From contig NZ_LIOL01000002.1 in NCBI RefSeq assembly GCF_001418005.1, positions 118,990-182,989 on the forward strand: a stretch of DNA of 64,000 bases, in the 5' to 3' direction. The notes beneath the pieces were generated by a model that made no database searches, was not told the origin of the DNA, and worked only from the letters and a program-made list of their open reading frames with translations. The position numbers and the translations under genes are program-made. Shown here one piece after another: positions 18,301 to 27,610 of this stretch. Numbering within the stretch: position 1 is the stretch's first letter; each line of letters opens with the position of its first letter. Source of the DNA: Chelatococcus sambhunathii (GTDB lineage Bacteria > Pseudomonadota > Alphaproteobacteria > Rhizobiales > Beijerinckiaceae).

Positions 18301-19436
18301 CCCAGCAGATGGCGCGCGATGATGTTGCGCTGGATCTCCGAGGAGCCCTCGTAGATGCGGAAGATGCGGCAGTCGCGCATGTAGCGCTCCAGCGGCAGTG
18401 CCGTGGTGAAACCGTAGCCGCCGTGGATCTGGAGCGCCTTATCGGTCACGCGGCCGACCATCTCCGAGGCGTGCAGCTTGGCCATCGATGCTTCCATGGA
18501 GAAGCGCTCGCCGGCCTCGCGCTTGCGCGCGGCGGCAAGGCCAAGCTGGCGCGCGGCGGCGATATCGGTCACCATGTCCGCCAGCATCCATTGCAGGCCC
18601 TGGAAATGGGCGATCGGCTCGCCGCCCACCTTGCGCTCTCTTGCCCAGTCGAGCGCCGCGGCCAGTGCGGCCTGGGCGATGCCGACGGCGCAGGCAGCGA
18701 TCTCGAGCCGCCCGGCGTCGAGCACCTTGAGCGCGGTGCGGAAGCCCTTGCCCTCCTCGCCGAGGCGGTTCTCTGCCGGCACGACGCAATCGAGCGAAAC
18801 CTCGAAGACATGGCCGCCGCGCAGGCCCATGGTCGGCTCGGGCGCGGAGCAGCGCACGCCGCCCGCCTTCGGCTCGACGACGAAGGCCGAGATGCCGCGC
18901 GCGCCGGCGGCCATGTCCGTCTTGGCATAGACGACGATGAAATCGGCCTCGCCGGCATTGGAGATGAAGTGCTTGGTGCCGGTGATGCGGTAGCCGTCGC
19001 CCTCGCGCACGGCCCGCGTCGTCATGTCGGCCGGGTTGGAGCCGGCGCCGGGCTCGGTGAGGCCGAAGGCGCCGAGCGCCTGGCCGGCGGCCGCGGCCGG
19101 CAGGTAGCGCTGCTGCTGCTCCGCCGTGCCGCCGATGAGGATGGAATCGGTCGCGAGCCAATGGGCCGTGACCATGGAGGCCGTGGAGCCGCAGGCCCCG
19201 GCGATGGCCGCCACCGCCTCGAACAGGGCCGTCGCCGGCAGGCCGATGCCGCCGCAGGCCTCGGGCAGGTTGAGGCCCATGATGCCCATCTGCGCAAGCT
19301 GCGGCAGATGCATGGTGGCCGAGCGGCCCGTGCGGTCGATCTCCGCGGCGGCCGGGGCAAGCTCGTTACGACTGAAGTCGGCCACGGCCTCGACGAGGGC
19401 GGCGGCGTCCTCGGCTGTCATCGCGGGAGCGTTCAC
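18297..19436 (-). CDS. Acyl-CoA dehydrogenase inside the hut operon
   Basis: A 379-residue FAD enzyme that inserts an alpha,beta double bond in an acyl-CoA. Visible features are the FAD/substrate motif FGLTEPGAGSNPADM, the second signature GGYGFTTALPLERYMRDCR, and the catalytic base Glu363 in IYEGSSEIQRN. Length and order match short/medium-chain ACADs and CaiA. The GTG at 19436 overlaps the stop of the CoA-transferase gene (GTGA); an ATG at 19421 is the alternative. Downstream it overlaps hutD by 4 bp. Being between hutU and hutD, it probably acts on an imidazole acid; I propose imidazolepropionyl-CoA to urocanoyl-CoA. The substrate is inferred. Confidence 0.9.
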   Translation of the reverse strand: MNAPAMTAEDAAALVEAVADFSRNELAPAAAEIDRTGRSATMHLPQLAQMGIMGLNLPEACGGIGLPATALFEAVAAIAGACGSTASMVTAHWLATDSILIGGTAEQQQRYLPAAAAGQALGAFGLTEPGAGSNPADMTTRAVREGDGYRITGTKHFISNAGEADFIVVYAKTDMAAGARGISAFVVEPKAGGVRCSAPEPTMGLRGGHVFEVSLDCVVPAENRLGEEGKGFRTALKVLDAGRLEIAACAVGIAQAALAAALDWARERKVGGEPIAHFQGLQWMLADMVTDIAAARQLGLAAARKREAGERFSMEASMAKLHASEMVGRVTDKALQIHGGYGFTTALPLERYMRDCRIFRIYEGSSEIQRNIIARHLLG

Positions 19437-20593
19437 GTCCGGTCCTCCAGGTCGGCCAGGATGGCGGCGCGGTCGCCGTCGAGGCGGGGGGCGGCGGCAA
19501 GGCCACCGCGCGGCGCGCCGGCGAAGCGTGCCGGCTGCTCGGGCACCTGCCGCATGCCGGCACGAGCGTCGCTCACCTCCTGCAGGAGGCCGCGGGCCTC
19601 GGCATGCGGGGAGGCGAGGGCCTCGGCCATGTCGTTGATCTCGGCGGCGGGCACGCCGTGGGCGACGAGGGCCTCCACGGCCTCGCGTGCGCCGAGCCGC
19701 CGCGACCAGCCCTCGATGAGGGCGCGCAGCGCCCCCTCGTTGGCGAGGCGGTCGCTGTCGGTGGTGAAGCGCGGGTCCGCCGCAATCTCGGGCGCGCCGA
19801 TGCAGGCGGCGAGCCGCTGGAACAGCTTGTCGTTGAGCACCGCGAGCACGAAGCTGCCGTCGCGCGCCGCAAAGGCGCCGAAGGGTGCCGACAGGGGATG
19901 ACGGTTGCCGACGCGCCGCGGCGCCTCGCCCGTCGCGAGATAGCGGGCGACGACGAGCGGCTGCAGGGCCACGATGGCGTCGAACATGGCAAGATCGATG
20001 TGGCGGCCGCGCCCCGTGCCGTGGCGCTCGTGCAAGGCCGCGAGCACCGCCCAGGAGGCGAAGAGGCCGGCGGCGACGTCGGCGATGGATTCGCCGACGA
20101 GGGTCGGCGGCCCGTCCGGCTCGCCCGTCACGGCCATGATGCCGCTCATCGCCTGCAGGATGACGTCGTAGGCCGGGCGCTTCGCCAGCTCCCCCTCCTG
20201 GCCGAAGCCGGAGATGGAGGCATAGACGAGGCGCGGGTTGAGCGCGGACAGCTGCGCCCAGCCGATGCCGAGCTTGTCCGCGACGCCGGGGCGGAAGTTT
20301 TCGACGACCACGTCCGCCCGGGCGGCCAGCGCATGGGCTATGGCGAGATCGTCCGCCTTCGCGAGGTCGAGGACGATGGAGCGCTTGCCCCGGTTCACCG
20401 TGGCGAAGAGCATGCTCTCGCCGTCGACGAAGGGGCCGATGTGGCGATAGTCGTCGCCGCCCGGGGGCTCGACCTTGATCACCTCCGCGCCGAGGTCGGC
20501 GAGGAGGGCGGTGCAATAGGGGCCGGCCAGCACGCGGCTGAAATCGAGCACCCTGAGATCGGCCAGCGGCTTCATGGCAGCGCCCCCGCTCAT
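19433..20593 (-). CDS. Class III (CaiB/BaiF) CoA transferase inside the hut operon
   Basis: A 386-residue class III CoA transferase that moves CoA between carboxylic acids through an aspartyl intermediate. The family start is VLDFSRVLAGPYCTALLADLGAEVIKVE (read in pieces from about residue 15), followed by NRGKRSIVLDL and VVVENFRPG. The likely catalytic Asp205 lies in DLAMFDAIVAL. The ATG at 20593, 10 bp after the hutU stop and behind GAGG, was chosen; an ATG at 20575 is possible. It overlaps the acyl-CoA dehydrogenase by 4 bp, like caiB/caiA neighbours. The paired genes suggest CoA activation and desaturation of one substrate. Confidence 0.9.
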   Translation of the reverse strand: MSGGAAMKPLADLRVLDFSRVLAGPYCTALLADLGAEVIKVEPPGGDDYRHIGPFVDGESMLFATVNRGKRSIVLDLAKADDLAIAHALAARADVVVENFRPGVADKLGIGWAQLSALNPRLVYASISGFGQEGELAKRPAYDVILQAMSGIMAVTGEPDGPPTLVGESIADVAAGLFASWAVLAALHERHGTGRGRHIDLAMFDAIVALQPLVVARYLATGEAPRRVGNRHPLSAPFGAFAARDGSFVLAVLNDKLFQRLAACIGAPEIAADPRFTTDSDRLANEGALRALIEGWSRRLGAREAVEALVAHGVPAAEINDMAEALASPHAEARGLLQEVSDARAGMRQVPEQPARFAGAPRGGLAAAPRLDGDRAAILADLEDRT

Positions 20594-20603
20594 GTCGTTC
20601 GCC

Positions 20604-22268
20604 TCAGGGAAGGCTTGGCAGGTTGAGGCCGTGCTCCTTCGCGCATTCGACGGCGATGTCGTAGCCGGCGTCGGCATGGCGCATCACGCCGGTCGCCGGA
20701 TCGTTCCACAACACGCGCTCGATGCGCCGCGACGCCTCCGGCGTGCCGTCGCAGACGATGACCATGCCCGAGTGCTGCGAAAAGCCCATGCCGACACCGC
20801 CGCCGTGGTGCAGGGACACCCAGGTGGCGCCAGAGGCGCAGTTGAGGAGCGCGTTGAGCAGCGGCCAGTCGGAGACGGCGTCGGAGCCGTCCCGCATCGC
20901 CTCCGTCTCGCGGTTGGGCGAGGCGACGGAGCCACTGTCGAGATGGTCGCGGCCGATGACGATGGGGGCCTTCAACTCGCCCTTCGCCACCATCTCGTTG
21001 AAGGCGAGGCCGAGGCGATGGCGGTCGCCGAGGCCGACCCAGCAGATGCGCGCCGGGAGGCCCTGGAACTTGATGCGCTTCTGAGCCATGTCGAGCCAGT
21101 TGTGCAGGTGCTTGTTGTCCGGCAGCAGCTCCTTCACCTTGGCATCGGTCCTGTAGATGTCCTCCGGATCGCCCGACAGGGCCGCCCAGCGGAAGGGGCC
21201 GATGCCGCGGCAGAACAGAGGGCGGATGTAGGCGGGCACGAAGCCGGGGAAGTCGAAGGCGTCGGCGACGCCTTCCTCCAGCGCCATCTGGCGGATGTTG
21301 TTGCCGTAGTCGACGGTGGGCACGCCCATCCGGTGGAAGGCGAGCATGGCGCGCACGTGCTCGGCCATGGAGGCCTTGGCCGCCTTCGTCACCGCCTTCG
21401 GGTCGGCCTCGCGTTTTTCTTCCCACTGCGCGAGCGTCCAGCCCTTCGGCAGGTAGCCGTTGACGGGATCGTGCGCCGAGGTCTGGTCGGTGACGCAGTC
21501 GGGCCTCACGCCGCGGCTGACCAGCTCCGGCAGCACCTCGGCGGCATTGCCGAGGAGCGCGACCGAGACCGGCTTCTTCGTGCGCGTGGCCTCCTCGATG
21601 ATGGCGAGCGCCTCGTCGAGGTCCTTGGCCTGCACATCCACATAGCCGGTGCGCAGGCGGAACTCGATGCTCGACGGGCGGCATTCGATGGCGAGGCACG
21701 AGGCGCCGGCCATCACCGCGGCGAGCGGCTGGGCGCCGCCCATGCCGCCGAGGCCGGCGGTGAGGATCCAGCGGCCGGAGAGGTCGCCGCCGTAGTGCCG
21801 GCGCCCCATCTCGACGAAGGTCTCGTAGGTGCCCTGCACGATGCCCTGCGAGCCGATGTAGATCCACGAGCCGGCTGTCATCTGGCCGTACATCATGAGG
21901 CCTTTTCGATCGAGCTCGTTGAAATGGTCCCAGGTGGCCCAGTGCGGCACGAGGTTGGAATTGGCGATGAGCACACGCGGCGCATCCGGATGGGTGCGGA
22001 AAACGCCGACCGGCTTGCCGGACTGGACGAGCAGCGTCTCGTCCGCCTCGAGTTTCTTCAGCGCGGCGACGATGCGGTCGAAGCTCTCCCAGTCGCGCGC
22101 GGCGCGGCCGATGCCGCCGTAGACCACGAGTTCGCCCGGCTTCTCGGCGACGTCCGGGTCGAGGTTGTTCATCAGCATGCGCAGTGGCGCCTCCGTCAGC
22201 CAGCTCTTGGCGCTGATGTCGCTGCCGCGGGGGGCGCGGATGACGCGGGCATTGTCGATGCGGGTCAT
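20604..22268 (-). CDS. hutU: Urocanate hydratase
   Basis: A 554-residue NAD+-dependent urocanase converting urocanate to imidazolone-5-propionate, the second step of histidine catabolism in the cytoplasm. Conserved blocks are [17 protein letters not shown] near the start, [31 protein letters not shown] and, near the end, [19 protein letters not shown]. Length matches the usual 550-560. The ATG at 22268 has GGAG about 9 bp upstream; the frame is open further upstream but only through repeat DNA. It is preceded by a 106-bp gap holding a REP-like half element and followed after 10 bp by the CoA transferase gene. Confidence 0.97.
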   Translation of the reverse strand: MTRIDNARVIRAPRGSDISAKSWLTEAPLRMLMNNLDPDVAEKPGELVVYGGIGRAARDWESFDRIVAALKKLEADETLLVQSGKPVGVFRTHPDAPRVLIANSNLVPHWATWDHFNELDRKGLMMYGQMTAGSWIYIGSQGIVQGTYETFVEMGRRHYGGDLSGRWILTAGLGGMGGAQPLAAVMAGASCLAIECRPSSIEFRLRTGYVDVQAKDLDEALAIIEEATRTKKPVSVALLGNAAEVLPELVSRGVRPDCVTDQTSAHDPVNGYLPKGWTLAQWEEKREADPKAVTKAAKASMAEHVRAMLAFHRMGVPTVDYGNNIRQMALEEGVADAFDFPGFVPAYIRPLFCRGIGPFRWAALSGDPEDIYRTDAKVKELLPDNKHLHNWLDMAQKRIKFQGLPARICWVGLGDRHRLGLAFNEMVAKGELKAPIVIGRDHLDSGSVASPNRETEAMRDGSDAVSDWPLLNALLNCASGATWVSLHHGGGVGMGFSQHSGMVIVCDGTPEASRRIERVLWNDPATGVMRHADAGYDIAVECAKEHGLNLPSLP

Positions 22269-22320
22269 GGGGCGAGCTCCGTCATAACGGTGTTTGATGA
22301 GGATCGCGCGAAAGTGGTCG

Positions 22321-22354
22321 GGCGTGGATGCCCGGGACGGGCGCGAGCATGACG
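22321..22354. repeat. REP-like half element within the hut operon, copy E
   Basis: GCGTGGATGCCCGGGACGGG followed by CGCGAGCATGACGG is the right arm of the dispersed palindrome, lying between hutG and hutU. In the transcript it could form a hairpin that separates the hutIHG and hutU segments. Confidence 0.65.
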
Positions 22355-22374
22355 GGAAAGAAGCGTCGGCAGCA

Positions 22375-23202
22375 TCAGCGGGCCCCCCTCGCGAAATCGA
22401 TGCAGGCTTCGAGAATGCGGGTGAGAGCGACGCGCATGGGGGCGGCATAGGCCTCGTCGTAGGCCGCGGGCCAGGAGGTTTCGTCCACGGGGCCGACCGG
22501 CTCGCGCATGTAGCCGCGGCAGGCGAGCTCCATCTGGATGGCATGGACGCCGTCCGCCGGGTGGCCGTTGTGGCGGGTGATGAAGCCGCCCTTGAAGCGG
22601 CCGTTGACCACGTGGCTGCGGCCGGAGGTGGCGCAGATTTCCGCGACCCTGGCCGTCAGCGCCGGATCGCAGGTCGTGCCGCCGTTGGTGCCGATATTGA
22701 AGTTGGGCAGTTCGCCCTCGAAGAGCCTCGGTATGCGCGAGCGGATCGAGTGGCCGTCGTAGACGACGATGCGCGGATGGAGCGCGCGCAGGCGGGCGAT
22801 CTCGTCGGCGAGTGCCTTGTGATAGGGCTCGAAGAAAAGCGCCTTGCGCCTTGAAATCGATTCGGAATCGGGTTCGTGCCCCGGCTCGTAGAGCGGCTCG
22901 CCGTCGAAGGTCGTCGTCGGCACGAGCTCGGTCGTCGCCTGGCCGGGATAGAGCGATGCGCCGGAGGGGTCGCGGTTGACGTCGATGACCGTGCGCGAGA
23001 TTGCCGTGTGCACGACGGTCGCGCCGAGGCCGGCGGCGAAGTCGTAGAGCCGCTCGATCCACCAGTCGCAGTCCTTGCGGGCGCGCCACGGGGAGACGAG
23101 GCCGGCGGCGAATTCCTCCGGGATGTCGGTGCCCGTATGCGGCAGGCTGACGAGGAGCGGGGCCTCGCCACGGGTGACAGTGAGGAAGGAGGGCGTGCTC
23201 AC
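22375..23202 (-). CDS. hutG: N-formylglutamate deformylase
   Basis: A 275-residue N-formylglutamate amidohydrolase releasing glutamate and formate, the last step of the HutF-dependent route. Conserved elements are [14 protein letters not shown] near residue 20, [42 protein letters not shown] and [13 protein letters not shown]. The GTG at 23202 (reading [17 protein letters not shown]) overlaps the hutH stop by 4 bp. This is the PF05013 type and not the arginase-like formiminoglutamase also called HutG in some species, which agrees with the presence of hutF across the divergent promoter. Confidence 0.95.
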   Translation of the reverse strand: MSTPSFLTVTRGEAPLLVSLPHTGTDIPEEFAAGLVSPWRARKDCDWWIERLYDFAAGLGATVVHTAISRTVIDVNRDPSGASLYPGQATTELVPTTTFDGEPLYEPGHEPDSESISRRKALFFEPYHKALADEIARLRALHPRIVVYDGHSIRSRIPRLFEGELPNFNIGTNGGTTCDPALTARVAEICATSGRSHVVNGRFKGGFITRHNGHPADGVHAIQMELACRGYMREPVGPVDETSWPAAYDEAYAAPMRVALTRILEACIDFARGAR

Positions 23203-24746
23203 GGCTCGTGCTCCGTCACGGCCGGCAGCGCCGCACCCACGGCCGCCGCGAGGGCGCCGGAGCGGACGAGATCGGTCGCCGCCGCGATGTCGGGGGCGAA
23301 GTGGCGGTCGTCGGCGAGGTGCGGCACGCGCGCACGCAGCAAGGCGCGCGCCTTCTCCAGCGGCTCGCTCGAGCGCATCGGGGCATGGAAGTCGCAGCCC
23401 TGGGCGGCGGCCAGAAGCTCGATGCCGATGACGGCCGCGGCATTCTGCGCCATCGGGATGAGCCGGCGGGCGCCGTGCGTCGCCATGGAGACGTGGTCCT
23501 CCTGGTTGGCCGAGGTCGGGATGGAATCGACGCTTGCCGGATAAGCGCGCTGCTTGTTCTCGGAGACGAGGGCGGCGGCCGTGACCTGCGGGATCATGAA
23601 GCCTGAGTTGAGTCCGGGCTTCGGCGTGAGGAAGGCCGGCAGGCCGGAGAGGGCCGGATCGACCAGCATGGCGATGCGCCGCTCCGCGAGGGAGCCGATC
23701 TCGCACAAGGCCATGGCGATCATGTCGGCAGCGAAGGCGACGGGCTCGGCGTGGAAATTGCCGCCGGAGATGACCTCGCCCGCCTCCGGGAACACGAGCG
23801 GATTGTCGGAGACGCCGTTCGCCTCGGTGGCGAGGAAGTCGGCGGCCTTGCGCAGGAGGTCGAGGCAGGCGCCCATCACCTGCGGCTGGCAGCGCAGGCA
23901 ATAGGGGTCCTGCACCCGGTCGTCGTTTGCGAGATGCGAGGCGCGGATGGCCGAGCCGGCCATGAGGGCGCGCAAGGCGGCCGCGGTCGCCGCCTGGCCG
24001 CGGTGGCGGCGCAGGCGCTGGATGCGCTCGTCGAACGGCCCGTCGGAGCCCTTGGCGGCATCGGTGGCGAGCGCCCCGGTGACGAGGGCGGCCTGGAAGA
24101 CGCGCTCGGCCTCGAACAGCCCGGCGAGCGCCAGCGCCGTCGACACCTGCGTGCCGTTGAGAAGGGCGAGCCCCTCCTTCGGCCCGAGCACGAGGGGCGT
24201 GAGGCCCGCATCGGCCAGCGCCTTGTCCGCCGGCACGCGAGCGCCCTCGACGAAGAATTCGCCGACGCCCATCAAGGCCGCCGTCATGTGGGCGAGGGGC
24301 GCGAGGTCGCCCGAGGCGCCGACCGAGCCCTGGCCGGGCACGACGGGCACGAGGCCCTTGCCGAGGCAGGCAAGGAGGTGCTGGATCGTCTCCCAGCGCA
24401 CGCCGGAGGCGCCTTGCGCGAGGCTCGCGAGCTTCAGCGCCATGACGAGGCGCACCACCGGCACGGGCAGCGGTTCGCCGACGCCGGCGGCATGGGAAAG
24501 GACGATGTTGCGCTGGAGCGTGGCGAGATCACCGGCCTCGATGCGCACGCTCGCCAGCTTCCCGAAGCCGGTGTTGATGCCGTAGACCGGCTTGCCCTTG
24601 GCGATGATGGCATCGATGGTGCGCGTCGCGGCTTCGACGGCCGGGCGGCACGTGTCGTCGAGAGCAATCGGGGCGCCGAGATAGACGCGGCGCCAGTCGG
24701 CGAGGGCGACATTCCCGGGGTGAAGGGTGATCGTCTGTTCGGTCAC
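23199..24746 (-). CDS. hutH: Histidine ammonia-lyase
   Basis: A 515-residue lyase converting L-histidine to urocanate and ammonia, step one of the pathway. The MIO prosthetic group forms from Ala-Ser-Gly at residues 144-146, seen in [15 protein letters not shown]. Other conserved parts are [10 protein letters not shown] and [15 protein letters not shown]. Length is normal. The GTG at 24746 begins [11 protein letters not shown]; the Shine-Dalgarno is weak. It lies 40 bp after hutI and overlaps hutG by 4 bp. Confidence 0.97.
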   Translation of the reverse strand: MTEQTITLHPGNVALADWRRVYLGAPIALDDTCRPAVEAATRTIDAIIAKGKPVYGINTGFGKLASVRIEAGDLATLQRNIVLSHAAGVGEPLPVPVVRLVMALKLASLAQGASGVRWETIQHLLACLGKGLVPVVPGQGSVGASGDLAPLAHMTAALMGVGEFFVEGARVPADKALADAGLTPLVLGPKEGLALLNGTQVSTALALAGLFEAERVFQAALVTGALATDAAKGSDGPFDERIQRLRRHRGQAATAAALRALMAGSAIRASHLANDDRVQDPYCLRCQPQVMGACLDLLRKAADFLATEANGVSDNPLVFPEAGEVISGGNFHAEPVAFAADMIAMALCEIGSLAERRIAMLVDPALSGLPAFLTPKPGLNSGFMIPQVTAAALVSENKQRAYPASVDSIPTSANQEDHVSMATHGARRLIPMAQNAAAVIGIELLAAAQGCDFHAPMRSSEPLEKARALLRARVPHLADDRHFAPDIAAATDLVRSGALAAAVGAALPAVTEHEP

Positions 24747-24786
24747 GTCAGGTCACCGGAGGTAGCGGCGGAATGGCCAGAGAACT

Positions 24787-25995
24787 TCACTTTCCCCTCC
24801 AGACCCGGGCGTGGAGCGGATTGAAACCGATGCGATAGACGAGCTCGGCCGGGCGCTCGACATTCCAGATGGCGAGGTCGCACCACTTGCCGGCTTCGAG
24901 CGTGCCGACCTCGCCGAGGCGGCCGAGCGCCCGTGCGGCCTCGCGCGTGACGCCGGCGATACATTCCTCGACCGTCAGGCGGAACAGCGTCGCGCCCATG
25001 TTCATGGTGAGCAGCAGCGAAGTCAGCGGCGAGGTGCCGGGATTGCAGTCGGTCGCGAGCGCCATGCGCGTCCCGGCGGCGCGGAAGAGCTCGACTGGCG
25101 GCTTCTTCGTTTCGCGGATGAAGTAGAAGGCGCCGGGCAGCAGCACGGCGACCGTGCCGGCGGCGGCCATGGCGGCGGCACCTTCCCCGTCCGTATATTC
25201 CAGATGGTCGGCGGACAGCGCGCCGAAGCGGGCGGCGAGTGCGGCGCCGTGGAGGTTGGAGAGCTGGTCGGCGTGCAGCTTCACCGGCAGTCCGCGAGTC
25301 CTTGCAGCCTCGAAGACCCGCGCCGTCTCGTCAGGCGAAAAGGCGATGCCCTCGCAGAAGGCGTCGACCGCATCGGCGAGGCCTTCGCCCGCGACGGCCG
25401 GCAGCATCTCGTCGACGACCGTCGCGATATAGGCGGCCTTGTCGCCGTTCGCCTCCGGCGGCAGGGCGTGGGCGCCGAGGAAGGTGGTGGTGACGGTGAC
25501 CGGGCGCGCCTCGCCCAGCCGGCGGGCGGCGCGCAGGCTGCGCAGCTCGGTGTCCCTATCCAGGCCGTAGCCGGACTTGATCTCGACCGTGGTGACGCCT
25601 TCGGCGATGAGATGGTCGAGACGGGGCAGGGCACTTGCGACGAGGTCGTCCTCGCTTGCCGCACGGGTCGCCTTCACCGTGGAGACGATGCCGCCGCCTG
25701 CGCGAGCGATCTCCTCGTAGCTCGCGCCCGCAAGGCGCATCTCGAATTCCTGCGCACGGTCGCCGCCGAAGACGAGATGGGTGTGGCAGTCGACGAGGCC
25801 GGGGGTGACCCAGCGCCCGGCGCAGTCTATGCGCTCTTTCACCTGGAGTGACAGCGGCAGATCGGCCATCGGGCCGGCATAGACGATGCGCCCGTCCTTG
25901 CAGGCGAGCGCGCCCTGATCGACGATGCCGAGCCCCGACCTGCCTTCAGCGAGCGTCGCCAGTCGTGCGTTGATCCACAACCTGTCGGCGTCCAT
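24787..25995 (-). CDS. hutI: Imidazolonepropionase
   Basis: A 402-residue amidohydrolase opening the imidazolone ring to give N-formimino-L-glutamate, step three. The metal site is seen in [20 protein letters not shown] (about residues 69-88), with further ligands in [10 protein letters not shown] and [12 protein letters not shown]. It is the first gene of the minus-strand hut arm; its ATG is 25 bp from the first predicted HutC operator, so its promoter must overlap those operators. Confidence 0.97.
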   Translation of the reverse strand: MDADRLWINARLATLAEGRSGLGIVDQGALACKDGRIVYAGPMADLPLSLQVKERIDCAGRWVTPGLVDCHTHLVFGGDRAQEFEMRLAGASYEEIARAGGGIVSTVKATRAASEDDLVASALPRLDHLIAEGVTTVEIKSGYGLDRDTELRSLRAARRLGEARPVTVTTTFLGAHALPPEANGDKAAYIATVVDEMLPAVAGEGLADAVDAFCEGIAFSPDETARVFEAARTRGLPVKLHADQLSNLHGAALAARFGALSADHLEYTDGEGAAAMAAAGTVAVLLPGAFYFIRETKKPPVELFRAAGTRMALATDCNPGTSPLTSLLLTMNMGATLFRLTVEECIAGVTREAARALGRLGEVGTLEAGKWCDLAIWNVERPAELVYRIGFNPLHARVWRGK

Positions 25996-26020
25996 GCGGC
26001 CTGCTCCCGTCCGTTATTAT

Positions 26021-26061
26021 TGTCTATACATAATCAGCCTGCCGATTTATTGTCTAGACAA
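26021..26061. promoter_or_regulatory. Tandem HutC operators in the hutI/hutF divergent promoter
   Basis: Two sites: TGTCTATACA (26021-26030) and TTGTCTAGACAA (26050-26061, a perfect 12-bp palindrome). Both contain the GTMTAKAC consensus known for the HutC branch of GntR regulators. Their centres are 30 bp apart, close to three helical turns, so two dimers would sit on the same face. The surrounding 60 bp is unusually AT-rich for this genome, as expected for divergent promoters; I cannot place -10 boxes with certainty. Expected control is repression by HutC, relieved by urocanate. Confidence 0.82.
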
Positions 26062-26170
26062 AATTGCATGCCGTCGCGCACACTGCCCGTGGCATGAGCG
26101 GCCTTTGGCGCTCGTCCTGGCCGTTCTTGCCCCCGACTGTCCGCGCTTTCGGCCTTGCGCCATCGGCGCG

Positions 26171-26204
26171 GCGTGGATGTGCGCGACAGGCGCGGGGCAT
26201 GACG
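26171..26204. repeat. REP-like half element upstream of hutF, copy F
   Basis: GCGTGGATGTGCGCGACAGG followed by CGCGGGGCATGACG is a degenerate right arm of the dispersed palindrome in the hutF 5' untranslated region. Nothing else is recognisable between the operators and the hutF start. Confidence 0.5.
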
Positions 26205-26239
26205 GTTGTGGACGCGGGTCGCTGTCAGGGGGAAAGATC

Positions 26240-27601
26240 ATGCAGAAGCTGTTCTTCGATCATGCCCTCCTCGGCGAGGGCTGGGCCGACAATGTCACGA
26301 TCACCCATGAAGCGGGCACGATCGCGGCCATCGAACGCGACAGCACGCAAGGCGACGCCGCCTATGGCGGCTCCATCGCGCTTCCGGGACTGCCGAACCT
26401 GCACAGCCACACTTTTCAGCGTGGCATGGCGGGCCTTGCCGAGACGCGCGGTCCCTCCGGCGACAGCTTCTGGACCTGGCGGCAGGTGATGTACGGCTTC
26501 CTCGGCGCCCTGACGCCCGAGGACGTCGAGGCCATTGCAGCCTATGCTTTCCTCGAGATGCTGGAGGGGGGCTTCACCGCGGTGGCGGAGTTCCATTACC
26601 TCCATCACGGCCCGGACGGGGCGCCCTATGCCAATCTCGCCGAGCACTGCGAGCGCATCGCCGCTGCCGCCGAGGCGACCGGCATCGGCCTCACGCTCCT
26701 GCCGGTGTTCTACGCGCAGGGCGGTTTCGGCGGCCAGCCCGCGGGCGAGGGCCAGCGGCGCTTCCTCAACGATCCGGTACGCTTCGCGCAACTCCTCGAG
26801 GGTGCACGCAAGGCGGTCGCGTCCCTGCCCGATGCACGGGTCGGCGTCGCGCCGCACTCGCTGCGCGCCGTCACGCCTGAAAGCCTCGCCGCGATCCTGC
26901 CGCTCGCCGGGGATGGGCCGCTCCACATCCACATCGCAGAGCAGGTGAAGGAGGTGGAGGACTGCCTCGCCTGGTCCGGCCTGAGGCCGGTGGAATGGCT
27001 GATGGACAACGTGCCTGTCGATGGGCGCTGGTGCCTCATCCACGCCACGCATCTGACCGACGCGGAGGTTGGCGGCATCGCCCGCTCCGGCGCCGTGGCC
27101 GGCCTTTGCCCGATCACCGAGGCCAATCTCGGCGACGGTATCTTCGCCGGGGTGGAATTCGCCGGGCAGGGCGGGGTCTATGGCGTCGGCAGCGATTCCA
27201 ACATCGAGATCACGGCGCCGGGCGAGCTTCGACAGCTCGAATACAGCCAGCGTCTTGCCCTGCGCGGCCGCAACCTCATGGCGCAAAGGCAGGGCGAATC
27301 GACCGGCCGAAGGCTCCATGACGAGGCCTGCCGCGGCGGAGCCCGTGCGCTCGGCCGCGCCATCGGTACGCTCGCTCCCGGCCAGCGCGCCGATATCGTC
27401 GTGCTCGACGGGGCTCACGTCGATCTTGCGCCCATGCGGGGGGACCGCTGGCTCGACGCCTATCTCTTCGTGGCCGGCAAGGCGGCGCTCGACCGTGTCT
27501 ATGTCGGCGGCCGGCGAGTCGTCGCGGGCGGCCGGCACGTGGCGCGCGATATGGTCGAGGCAGCGTACCGGCGCACGCTCGCCCGGCTCGTGAAGGCATA
27601 G
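26240..27601 (+). CDS. hutF: Formimidoylglutamate deiminase
   Basis: A 453-residue amidohydrolase converting N-formimino-L-glutamate to N-formyl-L-glutamate and ammonia, the step before HutG. The metal-binding motif LHSHTFQRGMAG (about residues 55-66) and the C-terminal GVGSDSNIEITAPGELRQLE are characteristic. The ATG at 26240 has GGGGGAAAG just upstream; the frame is open for 100 more codons but through non-coding promoter DNA. It is divergent from hutI and immediately followed by hutC. Confidence 0.95.
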   Translation: MQKLFFDHALLGEGWADNVTITHEAGTIAAIERDSTQGDAAYGGSIALPGLPNLHSHTFQRGMAGLAETRGPSGDSFWTWRQVMYGFLGALTPEDVEAIAAYAFLEMLEGGFTAVAEFHYLHHGPDGAPYANLAEHCERIAAAAEATGIGLTLLPVFYAQGGFGGQPAGEGQRRFLNDPVRFAQLLEGARKAVASLPDARVGVAPHSLRAVTPESLAAILPLAGDGPLHIHIAEQVKEVEDCLAWSGLRPVEWLMDNVPVDGRWCLIHATHLTDAEVGGIARSGAVAGLCPITEANLGDGIFAGVEFAGQGGVYGVGSDSNIEITAPGELRQLEYSQRLALRGRNLMAQRQGESTGRRLHDEACRGGARALGRAIGTLAPGQRADIVVLDGAHVDLAPMRGDRWLDAYLFVAGKAALDRVYVGGRRVVAGGRHVARDMVEAAYRRTLARLVKA

Positions 27602-27610
27602 GAGACGGTG

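Noticed and set aside
22269-22544. Extended N-terminus of urocanase
   Set aside because: The upstream frame overlaps hutG antisense and the REP half element; urocanase begins at 22268 with a proper RBS and normal length.
25925-26239. Open frame continuing hutF upstream over the hutI start
   Set aside because: It crosses the HutC operators and the hutI start codon; amidohydrolase homology begins at the ATG at 26240.
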